DNA from: Larix kaempferi
Taxonomy: Eukaryota > Streptophyta > Pinopsida > Pinales > Pinaceae
Direction of reading: 5' to 3'
Length of the DNA: 64,000 bases
Assembly: GCA_027924585.1 (NCBI GenBank)
Contig: BSBM01000865.1
Location: forward strand, 868,001-932,000
Position 1 is the stretch's first letter. Each line of letters begins with the position of its first letter. Below are positions 10,490-22,079 of the stretch, piece by piece. A program made the position numbers and the translations under genes. The notes under the pieces are model-generated. The model searched no databases. It saw nothing but the letters and a program-made list of their open reading frames with translations, and was not told where the DNA came from.

Positions 10490-12893
10490 TGTTCGCCCAA
10501 TTTTATGACCGAGGCCAACGAAGGAGAGCTAGCCCACATAGGTCGCTTACAACAGCTTCAAACGAGAGTCTCTCAAACTACTTATCTGAATGCTTAAAAC
10601 TGCAATTGAAATCTTAAGATGCAAATTAATCTAATCTACGATGCAATTAAAAAAAAACTGAAAAATAGAAAATTTAGTAGCTCCTAAACTGTAAACAACA
10701 GTTTAGTAGCTCCTAAAAATCCCATAGGTTCAACTACAAAATAAAATCGAAAACTCTAATCAATCTATTCCATCCTAACTATCCTGATCAGGAGCAAGCT
10801 TGAAAGTTTTGACATGTAAAAGAATAATTTTAGTTTACTAGTTTATTTAAAACAAGGTTTAAATAAACAATTAAACATTTGAAGCACATCAATATCATAA
10901 GATTAACAATAACCTTTTACATATTGTTTACACATCAAATTTGCAGTCATCTAGCATGATCAATTGAGTAAAGAATATTGATTTATAAAAGAGCATAAAA
11001 TCTCTCAGCAAACTTCTATTCAACTGTAAAAATAAAATCTTCCAGATCCCAATCAAGTACAAAGATGATCCCAATAAATTATGCCTGGGTAGAAATAACA
11101 CAAGGCTTCCATCGATATCCAGAAACAGTAGCAGAGAAGATCACTGATTCTTCTTCTGTTACAGAAAAATGAATATCCTACAGTTCCCAGGTAAAGACCT
11201 TCAAAAACTGCAGAGCTCTCTCCCCTATGGCAGCGTCTCCCCTTCTATCTATAAACATAAGGATTTATAAACAGAAACAGAACTAAGAATAACAAAGTCC
11301 TCTCTATTCTGCTGAGAAACCCCCCGTCTTCGACCAGCAAATCGCTATTGTTTAAATAGGCCATCAAATACAAGAAACTCTACTAAGTCGTCATCCGTTC
11401 TCACAAGAGTTTAGGCAAAAAGATAGCCAATAACTCCGATCAGGCGATCAGGTAGTTGGATGCTATCGAGCTAAATTCTCCTACTCATAAATCTGGATGG
11501 TTACATCGCAACTCTGAATCCTCCACAAATCTCCAACTCTTTACCATCATAAAATCTTCTTTTACTCGCATATCTCGATTCATATGTCGATCTCCTTTGA
11601 CTTCCACGGGATCATGAAAAGTATGGTATCTGCAGGCATTATCTTCGTAATCAAGATACTCGTGCGTGCATTTATCTTTTACCAAAGAAACCTGCACAAG
11701 GAGAAAACAAAGTATCATTTAATTATAAATCAAAACCGTAAAGATAAAATGAAACAATAATACTTCCCTCATAAGTTTCCGACGATAGTTTGATATGCTT
11801 TGCATTTTCTTCATTATGATGTGATCAAATTGTTGGCAAAATGACAATTATGGTGAGTCACGATTTGGTGTTTTCAAATTCATGACAGCCTTCACCATGT
11901 AACTTGACCATATACAAAACTTAGTTTTGATATAAATTTAAAGTTATTCATGCAAAACCAAGCAAAGTAAATAGTATAAGAAATTAAAAGTAAAATAAAC
12001 CAAACATGACCTTCGTGTTATTAAGAATGAGTTTTTTTTATTTTAATATTGAGGTGGCATCAATACTTTAACGAGGAAGGAATTTGAGACTTAGAAAATC
12101 ATCAATACAATAAAAATGTGTTTGCAATAATGTATATCCTTCAATTATCTCAATGATCTCTACAATTTCAATTAAATGATATCTGGCATCTTACTAGAGC
12201 TATGATAATTTTATTGAAACGTAAGTGTATGAAAGGCTGACCAACATAACATTAATTTAGCTTTCTTTCCAAAATGGTCATGATGCCTTAACCATAAAGA
12301 AATCAATTATTAATAAAAGCAATTTATGATTCTATATATGTTACATCATTTTCAAAAAACCTTTAAAATATAAAATGAAATATATATAAGGCTTTTTACG
12401 TAACATGAGATACTATTTAACCATAAAGCTTTTTTAAATGAAAAAGATTTCTTAGAGTTAAGATAATTATAACCATTCCATCATTCTTATAATCACATTA
12501 TAATGATTCAACCTCTTTCTAAGAAACTAAAAAAAAGGTTAAATGAAAATTCATAATTATAAAAATGATAAGAATGATTCAAATTTAATTAAATGTTTTC
12601 CATTCTAAAATTATGATAAAATTTGGTCATTATTTCTCATAAATAAGCTCACATAAAATCATGCAAATATCATCAAGTCACCAAGAAGCTCAAAAACAAT
12701 AAAATAATCTAAATCATCAAATCCTCATACGATGAGAGCCAAGCCAAAGAACGGGTAGTGCAAAGAGTGAAGGATCTATGAAATCACCTAGATTAAATCC
12801 AGCAAGCAAAATAAAAAGAGTGATATTTACAAAATTTACATGGGGGCCCCTTTATTTCATACAAAATCAAGGGGAGTTGTTGGGGTGCCAACA
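10490..12893 (-). mobile_element. 2.4-kb LTR-like insertion (probable solo LTR) with 5-bp target-site duplication
   Basis: GGACC occurs at 10485-10489 and again at 12894-12898. Between them the DNA begins TGTTCGCCC and ends GTGCCAACA, i.e. TGTT...AACA ends as in LTRs. Removing one GGACC and the insert restores the host gypsy reading frame (YGP + YSIL). On the minus strand there is an AT-rich U3-like part, a TATA-like CCTATTTAAAC near 11357 and a transcript-like region to the end, as expected of one LTR. I found no internal coding domain, primer site or second LTR copy, so a solo LTR left by recombination fits best. A small nonautonomous element is the alternative. Confidence 0.75.
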
Positions 12894-13932
12894 GGACCAT
12901 ATCACAAAGGATTCAGTTTCTTATATGGATTGGTGAAGTGTTCCTTCTTGAGATGCAACCGGACCTAATCCCCAATTTAAAATGAACGAGGGATACGATG
13001 CTTATTGTGTCGGACCTTAGCTTTCGCATCAGCTCATTGCAACATTTCCTGTGTTTGTTTATGGATTTCACAGATTTGATCTCGAAACTTCAGTTCTTTG
13101 TCAACTTCTCACTGGTTATAGTTGGCATCGTTCGACCGTGTCGAGGAACTAATCAAGTCAATAGGACTTGAGGGTTAAAATCCATAACAGATCTCAAATG
13201 GACTCTTTCCCATAGAGTTGTGCTGAGCACGATTGTAGCTATGCTGTATATATGGGATACTTTCATGCCATGTTCGTCGATGCTTGTGGTTGTACATACG
13301 AAGCAGTTGTACCACCAAGCGATTCACAACTTCTATCCATCTGTTTGTCTGAGGATGGAAAGTTGTCGATCAAGAGAGTCTTGTATCGGGCTATTGCTAA
13401 AGATTCTTCAAAAAGATGCTGACAAATATGGTATCTCTGTCGGAAATAATGGTTTTTGGTAAACCATAATGTTTCTAGACATGTTCAAAGAAGAGATGAG
13501 CGGTCTACTGCGCTACCATAGTCTTCTTGCATGGAATGAGAATGGCCATCTTGGAAAATCTATCGACTACTACTAATATTGCGTCATGTTGATGTTTGGT
13601 AGTAGGATATCATGTCAAGTAGTCCATAGAAATAGATTCCCATGGTTGACTAGAACTGGAAAAGGTGTGTACAATCCCTATCATCAATTATGAGGTTTAG
13701 CAATGGCACAAACCATGCATGATCGAATGTACTTGTTGACTTCAGTTTTAAGTGAATCCAAAAAGACATACTTTTGGAGAATAGCAAGGGTATTTACTAC
13801 TCCAAAGTGTCCTACAGTATTATTATAGTGCGCCTCCCAAATGAGTTGCTTTCGATGCTCACCTATTGGTACACAAAGTTGTCCAAGCTTGTATAGCAAG
13901 GTTTGTTTCAAGAAATAGTCGGAGGTCGACAA
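12894..13932 (-). pseudogene. Ty3/gypsy integrase region (H2C2 zinc-binding + core), degenerate
   Basis: Integrase inserts retrotransposon cDNA. The minus frame at 13684-13932 has the H-H-C-C zinc-binding domain: HYNNTVGHFGVVNTLAILQK, then YIRSCMVCAIAKP. The core follows at 13100-13670 with WESISMDYM, VVVDRFSKMAILIPC, FFEHVWKHYGLPKTIISD and FHPQTNRWIEVVNR, so the catalytic D, D, E positions are readable. After the core, RIPRSFQIGD and VRLHLKKEHF lead to LNPL and the YGP at 12895-12905, where the TSD lies. Several stops and frameshifts break it. It continues upstream into RT/RNase H and downstream (across the insertion) at 10489. Confidence 0.85.
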
Positions 13933-14105
13933 ATGTTTGGACTAAAGTTGTCAATAGAATGATGAAAATTCATTGTCTTCTTGATACGATTGAGGCCAAG
14001 TGGTGGTGTCATAACCCTACATACTCATCACTATAAGAAGGAGAGTAATGGGTGGTCGACTTAGACAATCGGTGGCAGCATTGTCTTTACCTTTCCGATA
14101 CTTAA

Positions 14106-15300
14106 TTACCAACTAAAATTGTTGCAGTTAATTAATCCACTTGAGTTGTTGATTTTTTTGTAACTTCGACTTAGACAAGGCGAAATGTAAAGGCTTGTGG
14201 TCAGTGAGAATGATCGTCTCCTTGCCAAGAATATAATGTCTCCATTGCTTACGAGCTTGAACAATGGCATACAATTCTTTTTCATACGTCGAATATCTTC
14301 TAACAGTGTCGTTAAAATTTTCGTAATGAAAAGTGACTGGGTGACCATACTGAGTGATCACTGCACCCAAGGCATAGTTCGATGTGTCTGTCTCAATCTC
14401 AAAGGGCTGATGCAAATCAGGTAACACATGTACTAGTGAAGTAAAAAGCTTTTGTTTGAGCTGCTCGAAAGCTTCTTGTTGTGTTAATGACCATTTGAAG
14501 ACAGTTTTCCCATTTCCCTTGGCCAACGGATTCAAAGGCTAGGCTACGTGATTGAATCCAAGTATGAATCGTCAATAAAAATTCACCAAACAAAGAAAAA
14601 TTCTTAGTTCATGAATGCTTTCAAGAATGGGCCAATATTTAAGGATTTTCACTCTGTCTGAATCGATGTGAATTCCTGCAGAGTCAATTACATACCCCAA
14701 ATATTTGATGTTGTTCATCGCAAAGGAACATTTTTCCATGTTCAAGTAGAGTTGATATTGTCGTAGAGTGTCAAGGACTTGTCGAAATTGTCCGGCATGT
14801 TCTTCCCATGATCAATTGAAAATCACTATATTGTCGAGGTAGACAATGGCACATTTTCCGATGAAAGGTCAAAGAATGTTATACATATACCACATGAAGG
14901 TCGTAGGTGCATTGGTTAAACTGAAAGGTATGAATAACCATTCAAACAATCCTTCCTTGGTCTTAAAAGCAGTTTTCCATACATCTGTAGGATCTATTGG
15001 AATCTAATGATATCCTGACTTGAGGTCAAGCTTAGTAAATAATTTAGCACCTTTCATATAGTCGATGAGCTCATCTATCCATGGCATAGGGTATCTATTC
15101 TTTATCAAAATTTTGTTGAGGGCCCGATAGTCGATGCACATGCGCCAAGTCCCGTATTTATTTGGAACGAGGATGACTGGACTTCGACAAGGAGAGGAGT
15201 TGGGTTGGATATGACCTTTGTTGATCAAATCTTGAATTTTTTTGCAAATCTCTTCATTTTCGATAATGGATCTTCTGTAAAAATATGTGTTATGTAATGA
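14106..15300 (-). pseudogene. Ty3/gypsy reverse transcriptase and RNase H, degenerate
   Basis: RT motifs: INKGHIQPNSSPCRSPVILV, then GTWRMCIDYRALNKI and AKLFTKLDLKSGYH at 15004-15228. The catalytic box near 14840 reads YLDN where YLDD is expected, so one metal-binding Asp is lost. Then comes MEKCSFAMNNIKYLGYVID (about 14700). RNase H at 14128-14535 has FEIETDTSNYALGAVITQ, YSTYEKELYAIVQA and ILTDHKPLHF. Frame breaks lie between 14535 and 15000 and near 15005. The upstream IENEEICKKIQ part extends to about 15290. The order RT-RNH-IN on the minus strand confirms the gypsy class. Confidence 0.9.
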
Positions 15301-15850
15301 AGAACCAGGAGCAAGTTCAATAGAGTGTTTTACTTGACAATGTAGAGGTACTCCGTCTGGCTCTTGGAATAGGTTCTGGTACTCATCAAGAATATTGTCA
15401 ATCTTCTACTTCTGTCAAGAGCTGCACTGGTCAGTGAGTCAATTGGTTGCTGCAGTATTCCTAGAATGTTGCAACTTGATCATGATCAATGCGAACTTCT
15501 GAGCATGGTTTATGAGCTTCTTTGTCTGTTTAGCATATATCATTGCAACCATTGGTGTCGGTCGTTTCTCTAGTATGTCATACCATTGGTTCTGAATTCT
15601 GACAATCACCTTTTGAGTTCATGACTGGTAACTTCCACATCGATCCCATAAGTAAGGTTTACCAAACAAGGCGTCGTCTATGAAGAGTGGTGCCACGTCG
15701 CATAATACTTCATATTCAAAAGGCTTAATGAAGTAGGTGAGTTTGCATTGTAGGGTGATCCTTAGTTCTTGTCCATTCTTCATCCAACCGATGTTATAAG
15801 GATGAGGATCTGGAGTGAGTTTGCATTGTGGGGTGATCCTTAGTTCCTAA
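15301..15850 (-). pseudogene. Upstream part of the gypsy pol (protease-RT linker), poorly preserved
   Basis: On the minus strand, HSIELAPGSSLHNTYFYRR-like sequence just upstream of RT (15290-15345) matches the usual linker before gypsy RT. Beyond about 15400 no protease active site can be recognised. A 32-bp phrase (gtgagtttgcattgt...gatccttagttc) occurs at about 15736 and again at 15814, marking a local duplication or rearrangement at the element's broken edge. Confidence 0.5.
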
Positions 15851-16300
15851 ACCACAGAAAAGACGCTTGAGCTTTCACTAAAAAAGAAAGAGAAAAAGCA
15901 TAAGAAAGGACAAGAAACCAATATTAAGAGACATTTTCACTCAAATAGATATAAATAGGGTCATATAGACTCAATAGTATCTAAATCCAGACAAATTGGA
16001 GCAAATAGGTTCAAATAGACTCAAATTGGGTCAAAAACACCAAACTAGTTGATAAACCCCCAACTTGGGTTAACAAGACCCAAATTCTTCCAAACAAGCC
16101 CAAATTGATTCAAAAATATCCTAAATATAAAAATAATATCAATCAAAATATGGAACACCACTTCCCATGGGTCCTATATAGACCTAGGATCATCAAGGAC
16201 TCCAAATAATCCAATCAAAACGCCCCGAACAGTCCTAAAAGTGCAAAATTCATGTACAGGAGGAACACGTTGGTGTAAAAGGGTTCAAGGGAGAGTGACA
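15851..16300. other. A-rich degenerate short-repeat region
   Basis: Phrases of the (g)tcaaat(a/t)gg and caaatagactc type recur many times at 15930-16120. No coding or RNA gene is seen. Confidence 0.4.
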
Positions 16301-17553
16301 TGCTATTGAAGAGAATTCCACAAGCGTTTATGCAGAAGACTCATTATTGTTAGTACTAGGACTAGCATGTATGCAGAAAAGTCCCCAAAAATGCAAAATC
16401 CAACTCAAGAACTGAGCAAGGAAGGGTCTAACAAAGCTTAATGGTTGTTCCTAACATGAAATCAAACTCAAACCTTCAAATATACTGGAAAAATGGACTT
16501 AGAAACCCCCAAATCAGATAGGCTCCTCCCTAGTGAAGTCACCAATTCTCTTAGGGAATGTTTCCTATAGCTAGGGTGAGACTACCAATGTATTGGGATG
16601 AAAGATGAACATGTAAATTTCGCCAGGTACAATTATTAAGCAAATGGTTTAGGATTTGATAGGGATTGTACCTTATAATATAAGGTTGATCCAAGCCTCT
16701 CCTTGAGTCTTACTCTTCCTCTCCAATGCAATAATTTAAAAAACCATTCCAAAATACCTTCCTCAAACCAGTTTGACTACAAATAAAAGATTCGCATTTA
16801 CAAGAACATAAAACATCAAATTGTAATAAAATATGAAACATACATGATCAAAGCTATTTTGGAAAGGGAATAACGTCCAATATTTATTAATGAATGAAGA
16901 AAGTACATCAAATTACCTTCCTTCAAGCATGGCACTTCATGAAACCAAGATTCAAGGTCTCCTGCTCCTCTCCTCCAAGGATCCCAACCTCTGATCAAAT
17001 GTGTTAGGGTTTATAGACAACTAGGGCACAAGTGATGGGTATGTGAGTCCCAATTCCTCCAGCATAACATTACAATGGGAGTAATTATCCTTCATGGTCC
17101 CCTCTCCCTCTCTTATATAGAAAAGAAAGAAGATAGGCTGGAGGAGGAAGTAGTTATAACTGAGGAGATGCTTCCAAAACCACCCAAACCACCAATTTTT
17201 CAATATTATATATATATATATATAGATATAGATACTCATGGGTGGAAAATGGAAAACAAGTGGGTAACATGTGATTTTACCATGTACAACCTATGGTTTT
17301 TGGGGAAAATGATGAAAACTAGACTTTTCTGGGGGTTTTTAAGAGAATTTTTGGTCTCCAAAATTGTTTTTAAGCTTCCTAACTATCATATGGGCCATGA
17401 ATTAGGTAATTCCATCCCTCTAAAGTCCAAAATATGGCTCTTCCATCCCAATTTTACTTTTGTGTGACTCACAGTAATCTCATGAAATGTCGTCATGAGA
17501 CCAAAAGATGTAGGTGTCATCACGAAGAAGAAGTGCCAAATTTGGTTGTAACA
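16301..17553 (-). repeat. LTR-like segment, minus orientation
   Basis: On the minus strand it begins TGTTACAACCAAATTTGGCAC at 17553. It reaches a TATA-like CTATATAAGA at 17111-17120 followed by GACCATGAAGG, then transcript-like sequence. The start and the TATA-GACCATGAAGG block resemble the segment beginning at 25712 (TGTTAACACCAAAATTTGCAC; CCTATATAATGACCATGAAGG). The downstream end is not defined; 16301 is only a rough limit. No pol domain is attached. Confidence 0.4.
17206..17224 (+). repeat. (TA)n microsatellite
   Basis: Short run of TA dinucleotides ending in a few GATA-like units, inside the LTR-like segment. Confidence 0.8.
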
Positions 17554-17604
17554 GGCAAGTTAAGATTGGCCATAAATGGAAATATAACAGTCGAGGGAAC
17601 CCCC

Positions 17605-17715
17605 AATGAAGGTTTTGGGGGAGGAGGATTCAATGGAGGAGGGTTCGGTAGAAGCGGGTTCGGAAGAGGAGGGTTTGGGAGAGGCAGGTTCAGAGGAGGA
17701 GGGTTCGAGGGAGGC
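17605..17715 (+). repeat. Purine-rich 15-bp minisatellite (Gly/Arg-rich if translated)
   Basis: About seven imperfect units of the type ggaggagggttcgg(a/t)aga. In one plus frame they read as GGGF/GRGGF repeats within a 124-codon open frame (17434-17808). There is no start context, splice structure or known domain, so I treat it as a repeat rather than a glycine-rich protein gene. Confidence 0.7.
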
Positions 17716-18265
17716 ATGATGTTAGTATCCATGGGGATACTAGTGTGTAGGTGTGTAGATGATCCTGACTATAAGGATTCAAAATCGAGTTATGGTTTTG
17801 TGTGCTAAACTGAAGTCTGGTGCATGGGGTTGACCATAAAATTTAGAGGATCGAAAAGAGGGGTTTTCCCCGAAGCCTGCGAGAGTATCTCGAAGGATCA
17901 ATATTGAATAAGTCTAAATTAATATAGGTTTAGTTCTATGATAAGTAAAACATCAAAACACATAATGCAGCTGAGAGCGTGTTTGAAGACAATCTGTTAA
18001 TGCAGACAAAAATTGATCTCTCTAGCCCAAATGATTTAGATCTAGAAAGAAAAAGTACATAACATAATATATTTCCTAGTTAGATTAAATTGCAAGGTAG
18101 TTCAAAGAATGAGTTACCTTATTGATCGTAAGTCCTTTCTCCTCGTTTGATCTACTTCCAGTTCCTCGATCTACAATAGCAAAATAGGATGGAGCAAGTG
18201 GAAACAAATGAATAATAGAAAAGCATATGATTATGAATTTAAATATATCAATGGTCAAATAATAT
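17716..18265. other. Intergenic sequence
   Basis: Just after the minisatellite a plus-strand frame reads DPDYKDSKSSYGFV, faintly like a copia RNase H motif, but it stops at once. Otherwise nothing is recognised. Confidence 0.35.
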
Positions 18266-18454
18266 TGATAGGTTAGATAACTCCCGGATGAGATTCTTAT
18301 TCACCAAGCATATGAATATATACATATCTTTGAGACCTTTGGTTTCCAAATTCCAAAGGGTACGTTAGTGACTCTTTGTCTACCTAAGCTATTCATATTC
18401 ATTTATTTACATATGTACATATGGAGCTATAATCCGGGGATTAAGCTTCCAACA
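18266..18454 (-). mobile_element. 3' LTR of the minus-strand Ty1/copia element
   Basis: On the minus strand it runs from TGTTGGAAGC (18454) to CTAACCTATCA (18266), 189 bp with TG...CA ends. It is preceded by a polypurine tract (AAGGGGGGGAA, about 18455-18467). Its last bases (CATCCGGGAGTTATCTAACC) recur next to the primer-binding site at 23354-23378, as expected if that is the end of the 5' LTR. Confidence 0.8.
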
Positions 18455-18470
18455 TTCCCCCCCTTAATCC
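18455..18470 (-). promoter_or_regulatory. Polypurine tract of the copia element
   Basis: A minus-strand run of A and seven Gs directly abuts the TGTTGG start of the 3' LTR. It primes plus-strand DNA synthesis in such elements. Confidence 0.75.
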
Positions 18471-20359
18471 GAAGGAGAGTTTGTAAGACCAAGCATGGTT
18501 CTAAATCTTTCATACTTTTCTCGTCCAAGTGCTTTGGTGAAGATATCCGTAGTTTGATCATTTGTGGAACAATGACATAAATAAACTGTCTTGGCATCTA
18601 CATGATGTCGAATTGGATGATACTTTGTGTTGATATGTTTGGTTCGATCATGGAATCTAGGGTTCTTGGCCAACTTGATTGCAAAAGTGTTTTCAATCAA
18701 AAGTGGATTTGAGTATTCTTGTTTCTCCTACAAATCATCAAGTATCTTCCTGAGCCACACAATTTATTTGGTTTCTTTTGTTGCTACTACATATTCTGCC
18801 TCTATTGTCGAATCTGTTGGAACTGATTGTTTGCGTGATCTCCAGGAGATAGTTGCTGATCCAAGACTCATTATGTATCCAAAAGTGGATACTCCTGTTT
18901 CCTTGTCTCCATCGAATTTTGAATCAGAGTACCCAATAAGTCTGAATTCATCCACCTTAGAATATTTGAATCCAAAGTCTTGAGTCTCTTTCAAGTATCT
19001 TAGAACTCTCTTTGTTGCAGACCAATGTCCTTCACAAGGTTTGTGCATAAACCGTGAAAGAATGCTAACAACATAAGAAATATCTAGTCTGGTGGTAGTA
19101 AGGTAGATAAGGCTTCCTACAAGCTGTCGGTACTTAGTTGCATCCTCGAATTCTTTTTCTTCACTTGATGTGAGCCTTAGATTTTGTTCCATTGGAGTTG
19201 AGAGAAGATTGCAGTCTGTCATCCCAAATTTGTTTAACAGTTCTCCAATATAATTTTTCTGAGAAATGAAAATGTACTTAGGATGTTGAGTCACTTCAAT
19301 TCCTAAGTAATAGTGAATATGTCCCAGATCATTCATTTTGAATCCTTTCCTTAGGTCTTTCTTTATGGATGCTATATAACTTTCATTGTTCCCTGTCATC
19401 AAAAGATCATCCACATATACTACAAGAAACACAACGGATCTTCCAACTTTCTTTACAAATAGAGTTGCATCATCAAGATTGTAGTGTTTGAAATTCAGCT
19501 TTAGAAGATGCTCGGTTAGCTTTTCATACCATGCTCGAGGTGCTTGTTTCAGGCCATACAAGGACTTGACAAGTTTTCATACCTTGTGTTCTAGTCCCTT
19601 CACAACAAAACCTTCGGGTTGAGACATGAAGACATTTTCTTTCAAGTCTCCATTCAAGAATGCAATCTTTACATCCATTTGATGAACTTTCCAACCATTT
19701 TTTGCAGCCAAGGAAAGTATAGTGCGGATGGTGCCCCATTTTTTTGTGGGAGAGAATGTTTCTTCATAGTCAATTCCTTCTTTCTATGCATAGCCTTTTG
19801 CCACGAGCCTTGCTTTATGTTTGTCAAGTGAGACATATGATTTGTATTTGTTCTTGTACACCCACGTGTTTCCAATTGGTTTGGTTCCGACTGGAGGGTC
19901 AAACAACTTCCAAGTCCCATTCTTTATGAGTGCATCATACTCATTTTGCATGGCTTCTTTCCACTCATCACGAGTAGTAGCCTCTTCAAAGGAAGTTGGT
20001 TCAATGTTAGCAGAAAAATTCAATTCACAATCAAATGAGACACCCATGTCATCACCTGAGTTCTTTGCATTTCCTCCATCTTCTTGTCTGGTTCAGCTTC
20101 TTGTTCCCGTCTTTCCTACTTCATCTGCATGGACACTTTCAAGTGTATTTGTGGCCCATTTTGGAATCTTCCTTGATGGTCTAGGTTGATCAGCTGGTGG
20201 TGCGTTATTCTCTTCAACGTTCAATCTTCCAATCCTTGTAATTACATCATCCAGTTGAGTCTCTTGTTCAGTCGAAGTGGCATGAACTTCTTCTTCATCA
20301 TTCTCTTCATCCGGGGTTGTTGGTGCTTCTTCAAATGGGAATTCCATGGATTGATCCAA
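18464..20359 (-). pseudogene. Ty1/copia reverse transcriptase-RNase H, with stops
   Basis: The RT begins at about 20047 with the copia phrase EEATTRDEWKEAMQNEYDAL and TWVYKNKYKSYVSLDKHKAR. It continues at 18764-19561 with MYGLKQAPRAWYEK, the catalytic VVYVDDLLMTGN (YVDD intact), MNDLGHIHYYLGIEV and YRQLVGSLIYLTTTRLDISY. RNase H has FRLIGYSDSKFDGDKETG, ATISWRSRKQ and STIEAEYV. The tail at 18464-18700 has NPRFHDRTKHINTKYHPIRH and TTDIFTKALG. Breaks: frame changes near 19560, plus two in-frame stops between 18710 and 18764. The acidic, Pro-rich linker at 20093-20359 joins it to integrase. It is a dead element, though the catalytic YVDD survives. Confidence 0.93.
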
Positions 20360-20529
20360 GATAGGGATCGCCCCTTAAATATGTGGAATTTAATTATCAC
20401 ATTCATAATATGTCTTTAGATGAGAAAACCTCTCCAGACGATCAAGCTGTCTTTCAATAGACTTGTGATTTTTATTAGTTTCAAGAAAAATGACATCTCT
20501 GGAAATAACAAACTTTTTTTTACCTCATC

Positions 20530-21548
20530 TTAAAGATTATATGCCTTGGATGTTTCTGAGTATCCCAAGAAAATACATCTTCTGCTTCTATCAGCAAGCT
20601 TGTTTCTTTGCTCCTTTGGTATTAAGGCATGGCACACAGAACCAAAAATTCTAAGATACCTAACCGAAGGGAGGTGGCCAAACCACATTTCATGTGGAGT
20701 CTTATCTTCTAGAACATTAAAAGGACTTATGTTCTCAAATATGTTGCGCATAGAACTGCATCACCCCAAAACATTAGCTTCACATTCTTAAAAAACATCA
20801 TTGATTGTGCTGCATTCATTAGGGTTCTATTCATCCTTTCTGCTACACCGTTTTGTTGGGGATTGTAAGGAATTCTTGTTTGATGTTTAATTCCATCTTT
20901 GCAAAGATAGTCTTCAAAATCCTTAGATTTATTTTCTTTATCATTATCAGATTTGAATGTACCAATACATATTTGTGCTTGATTTTCTATCAATGCATGA
21001 AACTTCTTGAAAGTTTGAAATGCTTCATCTTTTGTCTTCAACAAATACACCCAACACATTCTACTATAATCATCAACAAATGCCATAATGTACCTATTTC
21101 CATTTGCAGAAGGAATAGGCATGAGGCTGCATAGGTCAGAATTCACCAGTTCTAACTTTCTACATGCTCTAAATTTTAACTCCGGAAATGGTTGATTACT
21201 ATGTTTGCCTAGTATGCATGCATCACACTTGTTCCTTTGCTTAGGAATGGTGGGAAAACCAAATACACCATTCTTACTTAATAATCTAAGACTATTGTAA
21301 TTAAGATGACCAAATCTGGCATGCCATAATAAACTGGATAACATATTACCTTCTTCATGTTGAGAGATATAGGAAAAGTTTTGAACTCTTGTAGAAGAGC
21401 CTCTCAACTTTAATAGCTGTCCATATTCATAACCAGTCATGACGACCTTGTTGTCAGAGGATTTTCTTATCTCCACAAATCCATCAAACATGTGGATTGA
21501 ATGGCCTTGCTGTTGAATCCACACCAAGGACAATAAGCTTCTCTGCAA
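20530..21548 (-). pseudogene. Ty1/copia GAG-pre-integrase and integrase
   Basis: The pre-integrase H-H-C-C domain reads LLWHARFGHLNYNSLRLLSK, then CDACILGKHSNQPF. The integrase core has MAFVDDYSRMCWVYLLK (first Asp), a SDNDKENKS block where SDNGGEF is usual (the GG after the second Asp is altered) and NPQQNGVAERMNRTL (Glu). The downstream LEDKTPHEMWFG, VRYLRIFGSVCHALIP and GYSETSKAYNL continue in another frame from about 20750. A frameshift lies around 20730-20750. The order GAG-PR-IN-RT-RNH is diagnostic of copia. Confidence 0.92.
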
Positions 21549-22079
21549 TTGAGGAAGATAGAGAACATTTTTTAATATGAAATCAGGGAATCTAGGAAAC
21601 TTTAGCCTAATTGAGCCAATTCCCTATGGTTTGAGGCTTGACTTATCTGCAAAATATACTATGCCATTCACAATGTCATTCGGTTCTACAAAATAATCTT
21701 TTCTAAATGTCATATGAGATGTTGCATTAGTATCAAGCATCCATAAATCTTTGTAAGGTGAAAGAGAAGTCATTTCATGAATTCCAAGATTACAGTGTGC
21801 AACAATACAATGAGCAGAATAAGGGTTTTTACTACCCTCCTGGATTTTATTCTTATCTTCTTTATTCTGTCTACCTTTGATGGAGTTCCAAGATGCCCAA
21901 CACTAATCTACTTCATGCCCATTCCTGCCGCAGCGTGTGCACTTCACATCTAATCTTTTGCTTGACTTGTTTCTTCCTCCTCTTCCTCTAAAATTTATTC
22001 TTCCTCTACCTCTTTTGCTGCTATCTCCCCTAAAAGAGTCTTTCGACTTGTTATTTGCTTTCTGAGCAAAGAAAATTGA
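21549..22079 (-). pseudogene. Ty1/copia zinc knuckle and protease region, mutated
   Basis: The CX2CX4HX4C zinc knuckle reads CTRCGRNGHEV, then a stop just before the last Cys, at about 21903-21945. It is preceded by an Arg/Gly-rich RGRGRINFRGRGGRNK stretch. The aspartic protease motif near 21715-21745 reads WMLDTNATSHMTF: the catalytic D-T/S-G triad has become DTN, so protease activity is unlikely. An in-frame stop also sits at the junction with gag at about 22080. Confidence 0.88.

Noticed and set aside
16816-17239. Minus-strand frames at 16816-16998 and 17021-17239
   Set aside because: They lie in the transcript-like part of an LTR-like segment and the (TA)n run; no similarity to proteins.
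17434-17808. Glycine-rich protein gene
   Set aside because: The Gly/Phe/Arg repeat comes from a 15-bp minisatellite; no signal peptide, start context or conserved flanks.
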